Positions 7,663 through 16,766 of a stretch of DNA of 64,000 nucleotides are shown here, piece by piece. Location of the stretch: NCBI RefSeq assembly GCF_900290195.1, contig NZ_OLMF01000004.1, positions 485,501 through 549,500 of the forward strand, given 5' to 3'. Within the stretch, counting starts at the first letter, position 1. The number at the start of each line of letters is the position of its first letter. The notes beneath the pieces were generated by a model. The model did not search any database. It was not told the origin of the DNA and saw only the letters and a program-made list of their open reading frames with translations. This DNA is from Anaerococcus marasmi (GTDB lineage: Bacteria; Bacillota; Clostridia; Tissierellales; Peptoniphilaceae). The translations under genes were made by a program, and so were the position numbers.

Positions 7663-9779
7663 ATGTGAAGCACCCTTGCTTTTATTTCTTTTGTTCTACC
7701 TTCGTTCCAGAAGTTTTCACCTAGGTAACCGCAGGTTCTCCTAACTACAGTAAGAGTGTTTCTATCCTTGTTGCCACAGTTTGGGCAATACCAATTATTA
7801 TCATCATCTAAGAGGATTTCTCCATCATATCCACACTCAGCGCAATAGTCTGACTTTGTGTTAAACTCCGCATATTGTATGTGATCATAAATATATTTTA
7901 CCATGGTCATCACGGCCTTAATATTATTAGTCATGTTAGGGATTTCTGCATAGGAGATACATCCACCTGTCGATAATTGTTGAAATTCTGACTCGAAATC
8001 AAACTTATCAAAGACAGAAATATCTTCTCTAACATCTACATGGAAGGAGTTTGTATAGTAACCCTTGTCGGTAACATTTTCTATACTTCCAAATCTTTCC
8101 TTATCTATTGAAGCAAATCTATGAGTTAAGCTTTCTGCTGGAGTGCCATATACTGCAAAGGCAATACCATATTCCTTCGTCCATTCTTCCTTCTTCTTAT
8201 TTAAAACTTCCATAATCTTCAGAGCAAAGTCGTGACCACGCTTACTAGTATGACTTTCTCCTGTTGTAAGTACGCTTGCTTCGTAGATTCCAATATATCC
8301 AATTGTAACTGTAGCATAACCATTTTCTAAAAGTGGCTTTATAGATTGATGCCTATCTAATCTTGCTATAGCTCCATGTCTAAAGTGGATTGGAGAAGAG
8401 TCACTTGTTACCTTGGATAGGTGTTCATATCTTAGAAGTCCAACCTGCTTTATCAGGTCAAGCCTCTTATCTAGTATTTCAAAGAATTTATCCTCATCTC
8501 CATCAGCAAGGATTCCTATTTGAGGGAGATTTATTGTAGCAACTCCCATATTAAATCTTCCATCAAACTTATACTCACCATTTTCGTCTTTGTATGGAGG
8601 AAGAAAAGCCCTGCAGCCCATAGGAGAGAATACATTTCCTTCATAGTTTTCTCTCATTTTCTTAGCTGAAATATAATCAGGATACATTCTCTTGGCTGTA
8701 CATTTCGCTGCAAGTTCTGTAAGCTTATAATATTTAGAACCTTCGTGAACATTATTCTCATCTAAAACATATATCAACTTAGGAAAGGCTGGTGTAACAT
8801 ATACTCCTTGTTCATTTTTGATTCCCTTAATCCTTTGTCTAAGAATTTCTTCTATGATTTTTACAGTGCTTGAAAGGTATAGGTCATCCTCGTCAGTATG
8901 CATAAACAAGGTTACAAATGGAGATTGGCCATTGCTAGTCATTAGGGTATTTATTTGATATTGGATTGTTTGAATACCGCTTTCTAAGTCTCTCTGAGTC
9001 AAAGCCTCTGCCATTTCTCTTATTTTTTCTTCGTCATCTAAGATAGTTCTACTTAGTTTTAGGTTTTTATCGTAAGATTTTTTGAGATAAGGACTTAGGC
9101 AGGATATATTTATGGATTGGCCTCCGTACTGGTTGCTAGCAATTTGTGCTATAATTTGTGTCATAACATTACAGGCGACTTGAAAAGACTTTGGTGTCTC
9201 AATCATCTTATCATTTACAACTGTTCCATTATCAAGCATATCCTTCATATCGACTAAGCAGCAGTTAAAGATTGGCTGGATTAGGTAATCCAGATCATGA
9301 ATATGTATGGCACCAGAGTTATGAGCTTCTACTAAATCTATCGGTATCAATTTCCTTTTAGCAATGTCTTTTGCGACTTCTCCTGCAATCAAATCTCTTT
9401 GAGTAGATGCTATAATGGGATTCTTGTTGGAATTTTCATCCATCACATCGATATTAGTATGATTTAATAAGCCTAAAATATCATCATCTGATGTATTTTG
9501 CTCTCTCTTATAGGCTTGAACTGACTTATAGCTCTCATAGGATTTGGCAGTAGCTGGATTTTTCCTGTCAATTAACTTATAATAGACCATATCTTCTATC
9601 TTATAGATTGAAATATCATCCTCGCCTAAAGCTTCACTTTCTATTTCATTAGCTATATCCATAGCTTGATTTTCAACATAAACACCACTTGCTGATTTCA
9701 TTGCTTTTTCTATAGCTATAACTATTTTATCTTTTTCAAATTTGGCTTTGCTGCCATCTCTTTTAATTACCTGAATCAT
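7659..9779 (-). CDS. nrdD: Anaerobic (class III) ribonucleoside-triphosphate reductase
   Basis: A 706-residue catalytic subunit that makes deoxyribonucleotides without oxygen. An N-terminal ATP-cone (about 1-90, beginning QVIKRDGSKAKF) gives allosteric control. The C-terminus has a zinc site (CAECGYDGE and WYCPNCGNKD) and the glycyl-radical loop RRTCGYLGENFW. Full length, with no sign of an intein. GGAGG stands just before the ATG at 9779. The promoter carries a pair of NrdR boxes. It is the first gene of a four-gene unit with nrdG, lemA and the TPM gene. Confidence 0.97.
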   Translation of the reverse strand: MIQVIKRDGSKAKFEKDKIVIAIEKAMKSASGVYVENQAMDIANEIESEALGEDDISIYKIEDMVYYKLIDRKNPATAKSYESYKSVQAYKREQNTSDDDILGLLNHTNIDVMDENSNKNPIIASTQRDLIAGEVAKDIAKRKLIPIDLVEAHNSGAIHIHDLDYLIQPIFNCCLVDMKDMLDNGTVVNDKMIETPKSFQVACNVMTQIIAQIASNQYGGQSINISCLSPYLKKSYDKNLKLSRTILDDEEKIREMAEALTQRDLESGIQTIQYQINTLMTSNGQSPFVTLFMHTDEDDLYLSSTVKIIEEILRQRIKGIKNEQGVYVTPAFPKLIYVLDENNVHEGSKYYKLTELAAKCTAKRMYPDYISAKKMRENYEGNVFSPMGCRAFLPPYKDENGEYKFDGRFNMGVATINLPQIGILADGDEDKFFEILDKRLDLIKQVGLLRYEHLSKVTSDSSPIHFRHGAIARLDRHQSIKPLLENGYATVTIGYIGIYEASVLTTGESHTSKRGHDFALKIMEVLNKKKEEWTKEYGIAFAVYGTPAESLTHRFASIDKERFGSIENVTDKGYYTNSFHVDVREDISVFDKFDFESEFQQLSTGGCISYAEIPNMTNNIKAVMTMVKYIYDHIQYAEFNTKSDYCAECGYDGEILLDDDNNWYCPNCGNKDRNTLTVVRRTCGYLGENFWNEGRTKEIKARVLHI

Positions 9780-9802
9780 ATTAACCTCCGAAATCTATGA
9801 TG

Positions 9803-9831
9803 ATTATACCATATATAGTGGTCCTTGTAAA
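9803..9831 (-). promoter_or_regulatory. nrdD promoter with extended -10
   Basis: On the minus strand, TTTACA at 9831-9826 is followed after 17 bases by TATAAT at 9808-9803, preceded by TG (TGGTATAAT). The start point would be near 9796, leaving a short leader with a GGAGG site. Confidence 0.8.
9806..9821. promoter_or_regulatory. NrdR box 1 (proximal)
   Basis: ATACCATATATAGTGG matches the NrdR consensus (acaCwATATATwGtgt) at most positions. It covers the spacer and part of the -10 of the nrdD promoter, so binding of the repressor NrdR would block transcription. Confidence 0.85.
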
Positions 9832-9837
9832 AAATGA

Positions 9838-9853
9838 ATACTATATATAGTAT
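9838..9853. promoter_or_regulatory. NrdR box 2 (distal)
   Basis: ATACTATATATAGTAT is a perfect 16-base palindrome and a close NrdR match. It lies just upstream of the -35, with its centre 32 bp (about three helical turns) from box 1. Such spacing is typical of paired NrdR boxes. Confidence 0.88.
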
Positions 9854-9916
9854 CAAGCCTGTGATTAAGGCAATCGACTTTTATCTTTACCTATCTTTAT
9901 ACATATCAAAATACTT

Positions 9917-9962
9917 AAAAAATCCCCAAGAATCCTAACTAAAAGTTAGAATCTCGGGGATT
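9917..9962 (-). terminator. clpB terminator
   Basis: A long hairpin with arms around AATCCCC and GGGGATT and further pairing inside (CTAACT with AGTTAG) is followed on the minus strand by a T run. It separates clpB from the nrdD promoter. Confidence 0.85.
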
Positions 9963-9977
9963 AAAATAAAGTTTATC

Positions 9978-12557
9978 CTATTTTATTTTAAATATTAATT
10001 TATTATTTTCATCTAAATCTAATAAAGCTGTATCTTTTTCAGAAACTTTTCCTTCGATAATTAACTTACCAAGTTCTGTTTCTACATGAGTTTGTAGGAA
10101 TCTCTTGACAGGTCTTGCACCGTATTCAATATTATATGCATTAGCCAAGATATATTCCTTAGCAGCATTTGAAATCTCTAGATTTATATCTTTATCTTCT
10201 AGCCTAGATCTGATGTCAGCGATTTGAAGGTCGATTATTTCGTAAACTTGTTCGCTTGTAAGTGGAGTAAACATCACTATATCGTCAATTCTGTTTAGAA
10301 ATTCTGGCTTGAAAGAATTTCTTAAGATTACATCTACCTTTTCTTTATTTTCTTCATCAATACTTCCATCATCATTTAGTCCATCTATCAAGTATTCTGA
10401 ACCGATATTACTTGTCATGATGATTATAGTATTTTTAAAATCTACAGTTCTACCTTGAGAATCTGTTAGTCTTCCGTCATCTAAGACTTGTAATAATATA
10501 TTGAATACATCTGGATGTGCTTTTTCAATTTCATCAAAAAGGATTACTGAGTAAGGTTTGCGTCTAACTGCTTCTGTTAATTGGCCGCCTTCTTCGTAGC
10601 CAACATATCCAGGAGCTGCACCGATTAGTCTTGACACAGAATATTTTTCCATATATTCACTCATATCAATTCTAATCATGTTCCTCTCATCATCAAACAT
10701 TGCCTCAGTCAACGCTTTGGCAAGCTCAGTCTTTCCTACACCAGTTGGACCTAGGAAGATAAAGGAACCTATAGGTTTGTTTTGGCTCTTAAGTCCAGAT
10801 CTTGCCCTTATAATAGCATCTGATACTGCTCTTATTGCCTCATCTTGGCCGATTACTCTTTGGTGTAGCTTTTCTGGTAGGTGGAGGATTTTGCTCCTTT
10901 CGCTTTCTACAAGCTTAGTAACTGGTATATTTGTCCAATTGCTTACAACATCTGCTACATCTTCGTCGGTTACTTCCTCTTTGATTGAAGAATCAGTATT
11001 TTCACCAGAATTTTTCTCTTCCAATTTCTTTTTTAGCTCTTCAAGCTTACCATATTTTAATTCAGATAGCTTTTCGAAATCGTAATTTCTTTCAGCATTT
11101 TCAATCTCAACCTTTACCCTATCAATCTCTTCCTTTATATTCTTAACATCATCTATGGCAGATTTTTCATCTTTCCATTTTAGAAATTCTTCGTCATATT
11201 TTTCTGATAGGTTTGCCAAGTCTTCTTCTAATTCCTTAAGTCTCTTCTTAGAATATTCATCATCTTCTTTTTTTAGAGCGGTAATTTCTATTTGTAATTG
11301 TAAAAGTTTTCTCTTTTGCTCATCTAGATAGCTTGGCATGGTGTCAATTTCTGTTCTAACTGTCGCACAAGCTTCGTCCATCAAGTCTATGGCCTTATCT
11401 GGTAAGAACCTATCTGAAATGTACCTATCAGATAATTCTGCTGCTGCAATTACTGCGCTATCTTGGATTCTAATTCCATGGAAGATTTCATATTTGTCCT
11501 TGATACCTCTAAGAATACTTATTGTATCTTCGACAGATGGCTCTTCTACCATAACTTTTTGGAAACGACGTTCCAAGGCTCCATCTTTTTCTATATATTG
11601 TCTATACTCATTAAGGGTAGTAGCTCCTATTACTTTAATCTCTCCACGAGCGAGCATTGGCTTCATTATGTTTGAAGCATCCATTGCCCCCTCAGACTTA
11701 CCAGCTCCCACAATATTATGAATTTCGTCAATAAACATTATTATTTGTCCATCTGACTTTTGGACTTCATCTATTACAGCCTTTAATCTTTCTTCAAATT
11801 GTCCCCTATATTTTGCTCCTGCTACAAGAGATCCCATATCGAGGGAAAATATAGTTCTTCCTTGAATTGGTTCAGGAACATCGTTGTTGACAATCCTTTG
11901 GGCAAGTCCTTCTACAATTGCAGTCTTACCTACACCAGGTTGACCAATTAGGACTGGGTTATTTTTCTTTCTTCTAGAAAGAATCCTTAGAGCGTTTCTA
12001 ATCTCCCTATCTCTACCAATAACTGGATCTATTTTTCCTTCTCTGGCTTCTTGGGTTAGGTTTCTACCGAACTTTTCTAGTGGGTTAGTAGTTTCTTCTG
12101 GATTGTCATTAGTAACTTTTTGACCTTTCCTGACATTTTGGATAGAGTTTTTAAAGCTAACTGCACTTATGCCAAAAGTCTTATTAGTAGAATCTACTTC
12201 GGTTTTTTCCTTCAAGAGACTTAGGAAAATATGTTCAGTTGATACGAAACTATCTCCCATTTCCTTAGCTACATCTTCTGCTTTTAGAAGGATTCTTTGG
12301 AATACTTGACTTGGGTAAGTATTTGAGTTTCCAGACTGACTTGGCATAGAGTCAACCTTTTTGATTAGTTCATTCCTGTAGCCTTGGTAGTCCACATCCA
12401 TTGACTTGATTATTTGGCTAACAATTGAATCTGAATTGTTAACCAAAGCATAAGCCAAATGTATTTCGTTTACTTCTGGGTTTGAATTTTTGATAGCCAT
12501 TGCTTGAGCGTCATTAATGGCTTCTTGAGATTTTTGTGTGAATTTGTTAATGTCCAT
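9978..12557 (-). CDS. clpB: ATP-dependent disaggregase ClpB
   Basis: An 859-residue Hsp100 chaperone that pulls apart protein aggregates with the DnaK system. Order of parts: N-terminal Clp repeat domain (about 1-145), first ATPase domain with Walker [10 protein letters not shown] near 205, the long coiled-coil middle domain (about 400-520) that distinguishes ClpB from ClpC/ClpA, and a second ATPase domain with LGPTGVGKT near 605 and [12 protein letters not shown]. Length is normal. AGGAGG in the end of the upstream J-protein gene precedes the ATG, and the two genes are two bases apart, so they form one unit under the CtsR-type operator. Confidence 0.97.
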   Translation of the reverse strand: MDINKFTQKSQEAINDAQAMAIKNSNPEVNEIHLAYALVNNSDSIVSQIIKSMDVDYQGYRNELIKKVDSMPSQSGNSNTYPSQVFQRILLKAEDVAKEMGDSFVSTEHIFLSLLKEKTEVDSTNKTFGISAVSFKNSIQNVRKGQKVTNDNPEETTNPLEKFGRNLTQEAREGKIDPVIGRDREIRNALRILSRRKKNNPVLIGQPGVGKTAIVEGLAQRIVNNDVPEPIQGRTIFSLDMGSLVAGAKYRGQFEERLKAVIDEVQKSDGQIIMFIDEIHNIVGAGKSEGAMDASNIMKPMLARGEIKVIGATTLNEYRQYIEKDGALERRFQKVMVEEPSVEDTISILRGIKDKYEIFHGIRIQDSAVIAAAELSDRYISDRFLPDKAIDLMDEACATVRTEIDTMPSYLDEQKRKLLQLQIEITALKKEDDEYSKKRLKELEEDLANLSEKYDEEFLKWKDEKSAIDDVKNIKEEIDRVKVEIENAERNYDFEKLSELKYGKLEELKKKLEEKNSGENTDSSIKEEVTDEDVADVVSNWTNIPVTKLVESERSKILHLPEKLHQRVIGQDEAIRAVSDAIIRARSGLKSQNKPIGSFIFLGPTGVGKTELAKALTEAMFDDERNMIRIDMSEYMEKYSVSRLIGAAPGYVGYEEGGQLTEAVRRKPYSVILFDEIEKAHPDVFNILLQVLDDGRLTDSQGRTVDFKNTIIIMTSNIGSEYLIDGLNDDGSIDEENKEKVDVILRNSFKPEFLNRIDDIVMFTPLTSEQVYEIIDLQIADIRSRLEDKDINLEISNAAKEYILANAYNIEYGARPVKRFLQTHVETELGKLIIEGKVSEKDTALLDLDENNKLIFKIK

Positions 12558-12558
12558 A

Positions 12559-13494
12559 TTATTCCTCCTCTGCTAGTTTCTTGCATAATTCTTCTTGTTT
12601 GCTGCTGAGATTTTCTGGGTTTTCTATTACTATATTTAAGATTAAATCTCCTATATTGCCCTTCCTATCCTCATATCCTCTCTTCTTTAATCTGATTTTT
12701 CTTCCAGAATTAACTTTTTCTGGGATATTTACCATAAAAGATCCTGATTTAGTATCTATTTTTTTCTTAGTGCCAAAATAAGCTTCCCATGGTTTTAGTT
12801 TAACTTCCTTAATGAAGTCAATCCCATCGAGGGATAAACCCTCTTCGTCTTGGATTATTACCTTAACCATGATATTAGCATTTAAACCGTACTTGGAGCC
12901 ATCTATTCTAATCTTGTTATTATTTTTTATACCTTTTGGGATTGTTACATTTATATCTGTAAGACTTCCTTGATTTTTAACTTTTATCGTTCTTGATGTT
13001 CCTTTGATAGCTTCATCAATGCTGATTTTCATATCGTAATCAAGGCTTTGCTTCTTCTTTTTTCCAAAACCCTGACCTATATTGGAGAACCTACTTCCAC
13101 TTCCAAATCCCCTGTTAGTAGATCTTGAACCTTGTTGGAAGCCTCCAAAAAGTGTATCAAAAAAGTCTGAAAATCCACTATCGCCAGTTGAAGAATATGT
13201 GTAAGAATTTCCTCCAAAATTATTAAAGTCAAAGCCAAAATCTCTAGGATCGAAGTTCTGACCTCCTTGGAAATTGGCATTTTGACCAAACATATCGTAT
13301 TTTTTACGCTTGTCTTCATCTGATAAGACTTCATAAGCTTCATTAATTTCTGTAAATTTCTTTTCTGCTTCCTTGTCGTTCGGATGAAGGTCTGGGTGAT
13401 ATTTCTTGGCTAATTTTCTATATGCTTTTTTTATTTCGCTGGAACTTGCTTTTTTGTCAACTCCCAACACTTCATAATAATCTCTGTATTTCAT
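12559..13494 (-). CDS. Type II J-domain co-chaperone (CbpA-like DnaJ)
   Basis: A 311-residue protein. Residues 1-70 are a J domain with [12 protein letters not shown] and the HPD motif (KYHPDL) that stimulates DnaK ATPase. A Gly/Phe-rich linker (about 75-140) follows, then two beta-sandwich substrate domains. The zinc finger of canonical DnaJ is absent, so this is CbpA-like. I start at the ATG at 13494, which follows GGAGGT at 13504-13499; an in-frame ATG at 13506 overlaps that site. It is cotranscribed with clpB, and the pair would cooperate with DnaK encoded elsewhere. Confidence 0.9.
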   Translation of the reverse strand: MKYRDYYEVLGVDKKASSSEIKKAYRKLAKKYHPDLHPNDKEAEKKFTEINEAYEVLSDEDKRKKYDMFGQNANFQGGQNFDPRDFGFDFNNFGGNSYTYSSTGDSGFSDFFDTLFGGFQQGSRSTNRGFGSGSRFSNIGQGFGKKKKQSLDYDMKISIDEAIKGTSRTIKVKNQGSLTDINVTIPKGIKNNNKIRIDGSKYGLNANIMVKVIIQDEEGLSLDGIDFIKEVKLKPWEAYFGTKKKIDTKSGSFMVNIPEKVNSGRKIRLKKRGYEDRKGNIGDLILNIVIENPENLSSKQEELCKKLAEEE

Positions 13495-13510
13495 ATTTAC
13501 CTCCATCTTC

Positions 13511-13527
13511 TTTGACCATCTCTGACC
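13511..13527 (-). promoter_or_regulatory. CtsR operator before the J-protein/clpB unit
   Basis: The minus strand reads GGTCAGAGATGGTCAAA, the CtsR tandem heptad (GGTCAAA-NAN-GGTCAAA) with a single change in the first heptad. It starts about two bases after the predicted transcription start, where a bound repressor would block initiation. One further heptad, GGTCAGA, occurs on the opposite strand at 13545-13551, inside the promoter spacer. Confidence 0.85.
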
Positions 13528-13535
13528 TTAATAGA

Positions 13536-13563
13536 ATTATACTAGGTCAGATTCTTTTTTCAA
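13536..13563 (-). promoter_or_regulatory. Promoter of the J-protein/clpB unit
   Basis: TTGAAA at 13563-13558, a 16-base spacer, then TATAAT at 13541-13536 on the minus strand. Vegetative-type promoter, combined with the CtsR operator downstream. Confidence 0.75.
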
Positions 13564-13577
13564 GATACATTTATTAT

Positions 13578-13613
13578 TTTTATAAAAAAGAATTCCCTAT
13601 TAGCTAGGGAACT
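13578..13613 (-). terminator. apt terminator
   Basis: On the minus strand GTTCCCT pairs with AGGGAAT around a short loop (arms near 13613-13606 and 13598-13591), followed by a T run. It ends the apt transcript before the J-protein promoter. Confidence 0.75.
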
Positions 13614-13620
13614 CATATGT

Positions 13621-14139
13621 TTAATGATTATATTTTATTAATGATATTACATCGTAGTCCTTTAGGTAATCTCTTCCCTTAAGATCAGTAAGCTCTATTA
13701 AAAACTCGAAGCAAGCTACCTTACCTCCTACTGCTTCGACTAGCTTTGCTGCAGCCTTAGCAGATCCACCTGTTGCTATCAAGTCATCTAAGATGACAAC
13801 TCTTTCACCTTCTTCTAAGGCATCTTTGTGCATTTCTAATTCATTGGAACCATATTCTAATTCATAAGAAACTTTTTCTATTTCTCCAGGAAGCTTTCCA
13901 GGTTTTCTTATTGGAATAAAGCCTTTTTTAAGCCTATCAGCAAGGGGTGCTCCAAATATTAATCCTCTTGATTCGATGCCTGCAATATAGTCAAAATCGT
14001 AGTCCTTTAACTTTTCTTCAAGCTGATCTATAGTCTCCTTGAAGGCATCTTTATCCCTAAGTAAGGTAGTAATATCTTTAAAGGAAATTCCTTCTGTTGG
14101 GTAGTCTTCTATCACTCTAATTTTTGATTTTAAATCCAT
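13621..14139 (-). CDS. apt: Adenine phosphoribosyltransferase
   Basis: A 172-residue purine salvage enzyme that makes AMP from adenine and PRPP. It has the PRPP-binding motif VVILDDLIATGGSAKAA and the N-terminal RVIEDYPTEGISFKDITTLL that is typical of Apt. Normal length. GGAGG precedes the ATG. It lies 40 bases after the LytR-type gene and ends at its own terminator. Confidence 0.95.
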   Translation of the reverse strand: MDLKSKIRVIEDYPTEGISFKDITTLLRDKDAFKETIDQLEEKLKDYDFDYIAGIESRGLIFGAPLADRLKKGFIPIRKPGKLPGEIEKVSYELEYGSNELEMHKDALEEGERVVILDDLIATGGSAKAAAKLVEAVGGKVACFEFLIELTDLKGRDYLKDYDVISLIKYNH

Positions 14140-14179
14140 TTAGTCCTCCACATATAAAATCTCTATATAATATAATACC

Positions 14180-15037
14180 CTAATAAGCAAAGTTATATAG
14201 ATAATCACTCCTTATTTCTTCAATTGACTCATCATAGACTTCAAAGTAGCTTATATCATCTTCATAGGTTACGAAACCTTCTAGCCTAACCATATTTATA
14301 TCTGACTTGTCTATAGACCTAAAGGCTAGGGCAAGTTGTGAAAGCTTAGAAAATTTTATATTTGTCTTAATCTTATCCTTCATAGCTAGGTATGCGATAG
14401 GAAGCTTAGGTAAATTTTTTGCCTTAGTCATCTCATTTATGAATTGCATCATAAAGTCTTGCTGGGTTGAAATCCTACCAAGGTCAGCATTTTCATATCC
14501 CTTCCTAAATCTAACGTAGTTTAAGGCTTCTTCTCCAGTGAAATGATGAGTACCAGGGCTTATATCCATAGCGCTTGCTACATAATCATCGACTTCTATG
14601 TCTATGCCCCCTATGGCATCTATTCCCTCAACTACTGCCTCAAAAGGAATAACGCAATAGTAGGTTAGATTAATTCCCAAGAAGTCCCTTATGGTCTGCA
14701 TTGTCAAATCAATACCCCCATAAGAGTGGGCAGCATTTATTTTATCCATATATCCATTAATTTCGACCTTGCTATCTCTAGGGATAGAAATCAAATCCAC
14801 CGACTTATTATCGACATCGGCCTTAACGAGCATCAAGGTATCAGTTCTTGTACCCGTCTCTTCTCCAGTACTATCGACTCCTGCTAAGAGAAAGAGAAAT
14901 TCGTCCCCATTTCCAGATATGCTATCATCAGAATCATTTTTGATAAAATTAATAACTAGAATTATAGCGCTGAACAAAACTACAAACATTAAAAATATAA
15001 GTATAGACTTAAGTATCTTTTTAAAACTATTTTCCAT
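14180..15037 (-). CDS. LytR-CpsA-Psr family cell-wall glycopolymer ligase
   Basis: A 285-residue membrane-anchored protein. One transmembrane helix (about 9-30) is followed by an extracellular LCP domain with FLLAGVDSTGEETGTRTDT, LISIPRDSKVEI, KINAAHSYGG and the C-terminal LNYVRFRKG/DLGRISTQQDFM block containing the conserved arginines and aspartates. Family members transfer undecaprenyl-linked polymers to peptidoglycan. Which polymer is unknown. GGAG precedes the ATG, and a TATAAT lies at 15060-15055 on the same strand. It diverges from the PLP enzyme gene. Confidence 0.9.
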   Translation of the reverse strand: MENSFKKILKSILIFLMFVVLFSAIILVINFIKNDSDDSISGNGDEFLFLLAGVDSTGEETGTRTDTLMLVKADVDNKSVDLISIPRDSKVEINGYMDKINAAHSYGGIDLTMQTIRDFLGINLTYYCVIPFEAVVEGIDAIGGIDIEVDDYVASAMDISPGTHHFTGEEALNYVRFRKGYENADLGRISTQQDFMMQFINEMTKAKNLPKLPIAYLAMKDKIKTNIKFSKLSQLALAFRSIDKSDINMVRLEGFVTYEDDISYFEVYDESIEEIRSDYLYNFAY

Positions 15038-15125
15038 ATTTATCTCCTACTAGGATTATATGCCTTTTTATACAAATTAAAATGGTCCTTTTATAAATAA
15101 ATAGTAAGGTATGGGAGAGGTAATT

Positions 15126-16463
15126 ATGTTAAATGACAAATTAGATTTATATTTAAAAGAAGGATACTATCCTTTCCATATGCCAGGTTCCAAAAGAAGT
15201 GAGCTCCTAAGGTCTGATCTTCCCTACAGAAGGGACTTGACTGAAATCTATGGCTTCGATAATTTAAATGACCCAGAAGATATTTTTGTCGAGATGGAAG
15301 AAAAATTAGCTCGAATTTACGGAGTTAAGAAGGCTATTATATCGACAAATGGTTCAACTTCTGGTATTCTTTCAACGATTAGAGCCTTGTGTAGGAACAA
15401 TAAAAATATATTAATCCAGAGATCTTCACATAAATCAGTATACAATGCTTGTGAATTAAATTCACTTAGTGTTTCATATATAAATATAGTGACTGATGAG
15501 CAATTAGCTATAAAGGATATAGATTATGAAAATCTAGAAGAGAAATTAAAGGAGAAAAATTACCAGGCCCTGGTATTGACTTCCCCTTCCTATGAGGGAT
15601 ACCTCCTTGACCTAAAAAGAATATACAAGATATGTAGGAAAAATAGAACCAAGCTTATACTTGATATGGCTCACGGCAGTCATCTTCCACTAACTAGTCT
15701 TTATGATAATTCATTTGATGTTGCAATTACATCTTTTCATAAAAACTTATCTGCCCTAACTCCCTCAGCCGCAGTTATAATCAATGATATGGAGTATTTT
15801 GATGAGATAAAAAGAAATATGGCAATATTTCAGACATCTTCTCCTTCATATGTGATTTTACAATCTATTGATGAAATGATAGGAAGATTTGAAAGCTTTG
15901 AGAATCTTTATAAAGACCTTGAAAATAATATAGACGATTTGTATAAGTTAAAGTTAGATCACTTAGAACTTGTCGATAATCCCTCAAAAGATAGAACTAA
16001 GATTCTAATATCGACTAAAAATACAAATATTAGTGGTAGTGATTTAGAAAGACTTCTCAGAGAAGATAAAATCGAAATAGAGATGGCCTATCCTGACTAT
16101 GCCTTACTAATTTCTACAATATTCGATACTAAGGAGGGATTCGATAGACTAAAGAAATCTCTTAGAAGGATTGATGGATTATTAGAAGAGAAAAATAAAT
16201 CTTATAGTCTAGATTTACAGGTCCCTCAAAAGAAATTTGAAATATTTGAAGCTATAAATTATAAGAAAAAAAATATTAAGCTAGAAAATTCTTTAGGTCA
16301 TATTGCAGGAGAATTTGTTTACGCCTATCCCCCAGGTAGTCCAATAATAGCTCCTGGAGAGATAATCGATGCAGAAATTCTATCTACTTTTCATTATATG
16401 TTAGACAATAATATCCATTTAAACATCAAAGATGAATATATTTCCGTCATAATTGACAAATAA
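15126..16463 (+). CDS. PLP-dependent Orn/Lys/Arg decarboxylase family protein
   Basis: A 445-residue fold-type I PLP enzyme. The N-terminal FHMPGSKR motif, STNGSTSGI (cofactor phosphate region), LDMAHGSH and TSFHKNLSALTPSAAV (Lys that binds PLP) match the short decarboxylases of the SpeA/YaaO group. The substrate amino acid cannot be decided. I start at the ATG at 15126 because GGGAGAGG at 15113-15120 precedes it; the ATG at 15111 lies just before that site and has none of its own. The promoter of scfA is buried in the last codons of this gene, so scfA can be expressed separately. Confidence 0.82.
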   Translation: MLNDKLDLYLKEGYYPFHMPGSKRSELLRSDLPYRRDLTEIYGFDNLNDPEDIFVEMEEKLARIYGVKKAIISTNGSTSGILSTIRALCRNNKNILIQRSSHKSVYNACELNSLSVSYINIVTDEQLAIKDIDYENLEEKLKEKNYQALVLTSPSYEGYLLDLKRIYKICRKNRTKLILDMAHGSHLPLTSLYDNSFDVAITSFHKNLSALTPSAAVIINDMEYFDEIKRNMAIFQTSSPSYVILQSIDEMIGRFESFENLYKDLENNIDDLYKLKLDHLELVDNPSKDRTKILISTKNTNISGSDLERLLREDKIEIEMAYPDYALLISTIFDTKEGFDRLKKSLRRIDGLLEEKNKSYSLDLQVPQKKFEIFEAINYKKKNIKLENSLGHIAGEFVYAYPPGSPIIAPGEIIDAEILSTFHYMLDNNIHLNIKDEYISVIIDK

Positions 16464-16481
16464 TTAAAAAACTGTTATTAT
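16453..16481 (+). promoter_or_regulatory. scfA promoter
   Basis: TTGACA (16453-16458), 17 bases, TATTAT (16476-16481). A near-consensus promoter whose -35 lies inside the final codons of the upstream gene. It suggests strong independent expression of the SCIFF peptide. Confidence 0.8.
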
Positions 16482-16506
16482 AAAGTTAGAAAAGGAGAAT
16501 ATACAT

Positions 16507-16656
16507 ATGAAAAGAATTGTAACTTTAAATACTAGAAATCTCCACAAGAGCAAAAAACATGGTGGTTGCGGCGAATGTCAAACATCTTGCCAATCAGCAT
16601 GCAAGACAAGTTGTGGTGTAGCTAATCAAGAATGTGTTAGCAAGAAAAATAAATAA
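16507..16656 (+). CDS. scfA: SCIFF peptide: six-cysteine precursor of a modified peptide
   Basis: A 49-residue peptide that starts MKRIVTLNTRNLHKSK and has a core with cysteines at 21, 24, 28, 32, 36 and 43 (GGCGECQTSCQSACKTSC, then NQEC). This is the highly conserved SCIFF (six cysteines in forty-five residues) family of Clostridia. Its partner radical-SAM enzyme ScfB forms thioether links between cysteine and another residue; the mature role is unknown. AAGGAG at 16492-16497 gives a good ribosome site. It has its own strong promoter and is followed by a terminator before scfB, an arrangement that could yield more peptide than enzyme. Confidence 0.95.
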   Translation: MKRIVTLNTRNLHKSKKHGGCGECQTSCQSACKTSCGVANQECVSKKNK

Positions 16657-16666
16657 TTGTTTTTAG

Positions 16667-16698
16667 CTTATCTAGGATAATTCTTAGATAAGTTTTTT
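16667..16698 (+). terminator. Terminator or attenuator between scfA and scfB
   Basis: CTTATCTA (16667-16674) pairs with TAGATAAG (16685-16692), followed directly by six T residues. It should stop much of the transcription from the scfA promoter before scfB. Confidence 0.85.
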
Positions 16699-16766
16699 AT
16701 TGTAGGAATTTTGTTAGATTATTCTCAATTCCTAGTAAAATACTATAGTAAATATAAGGAGTAATA

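Noticed and set aside
7659-9779. Intein or intron in nrdD
   Set aside because: Length and motif order are normal for NrdD, and no splicing-block motifs are present.
16464-16506. Riboswitch or attenuator upstream of scfA
   Set aside because: The gap is filled by the promoter and the ribosome site; no extended structure fits.
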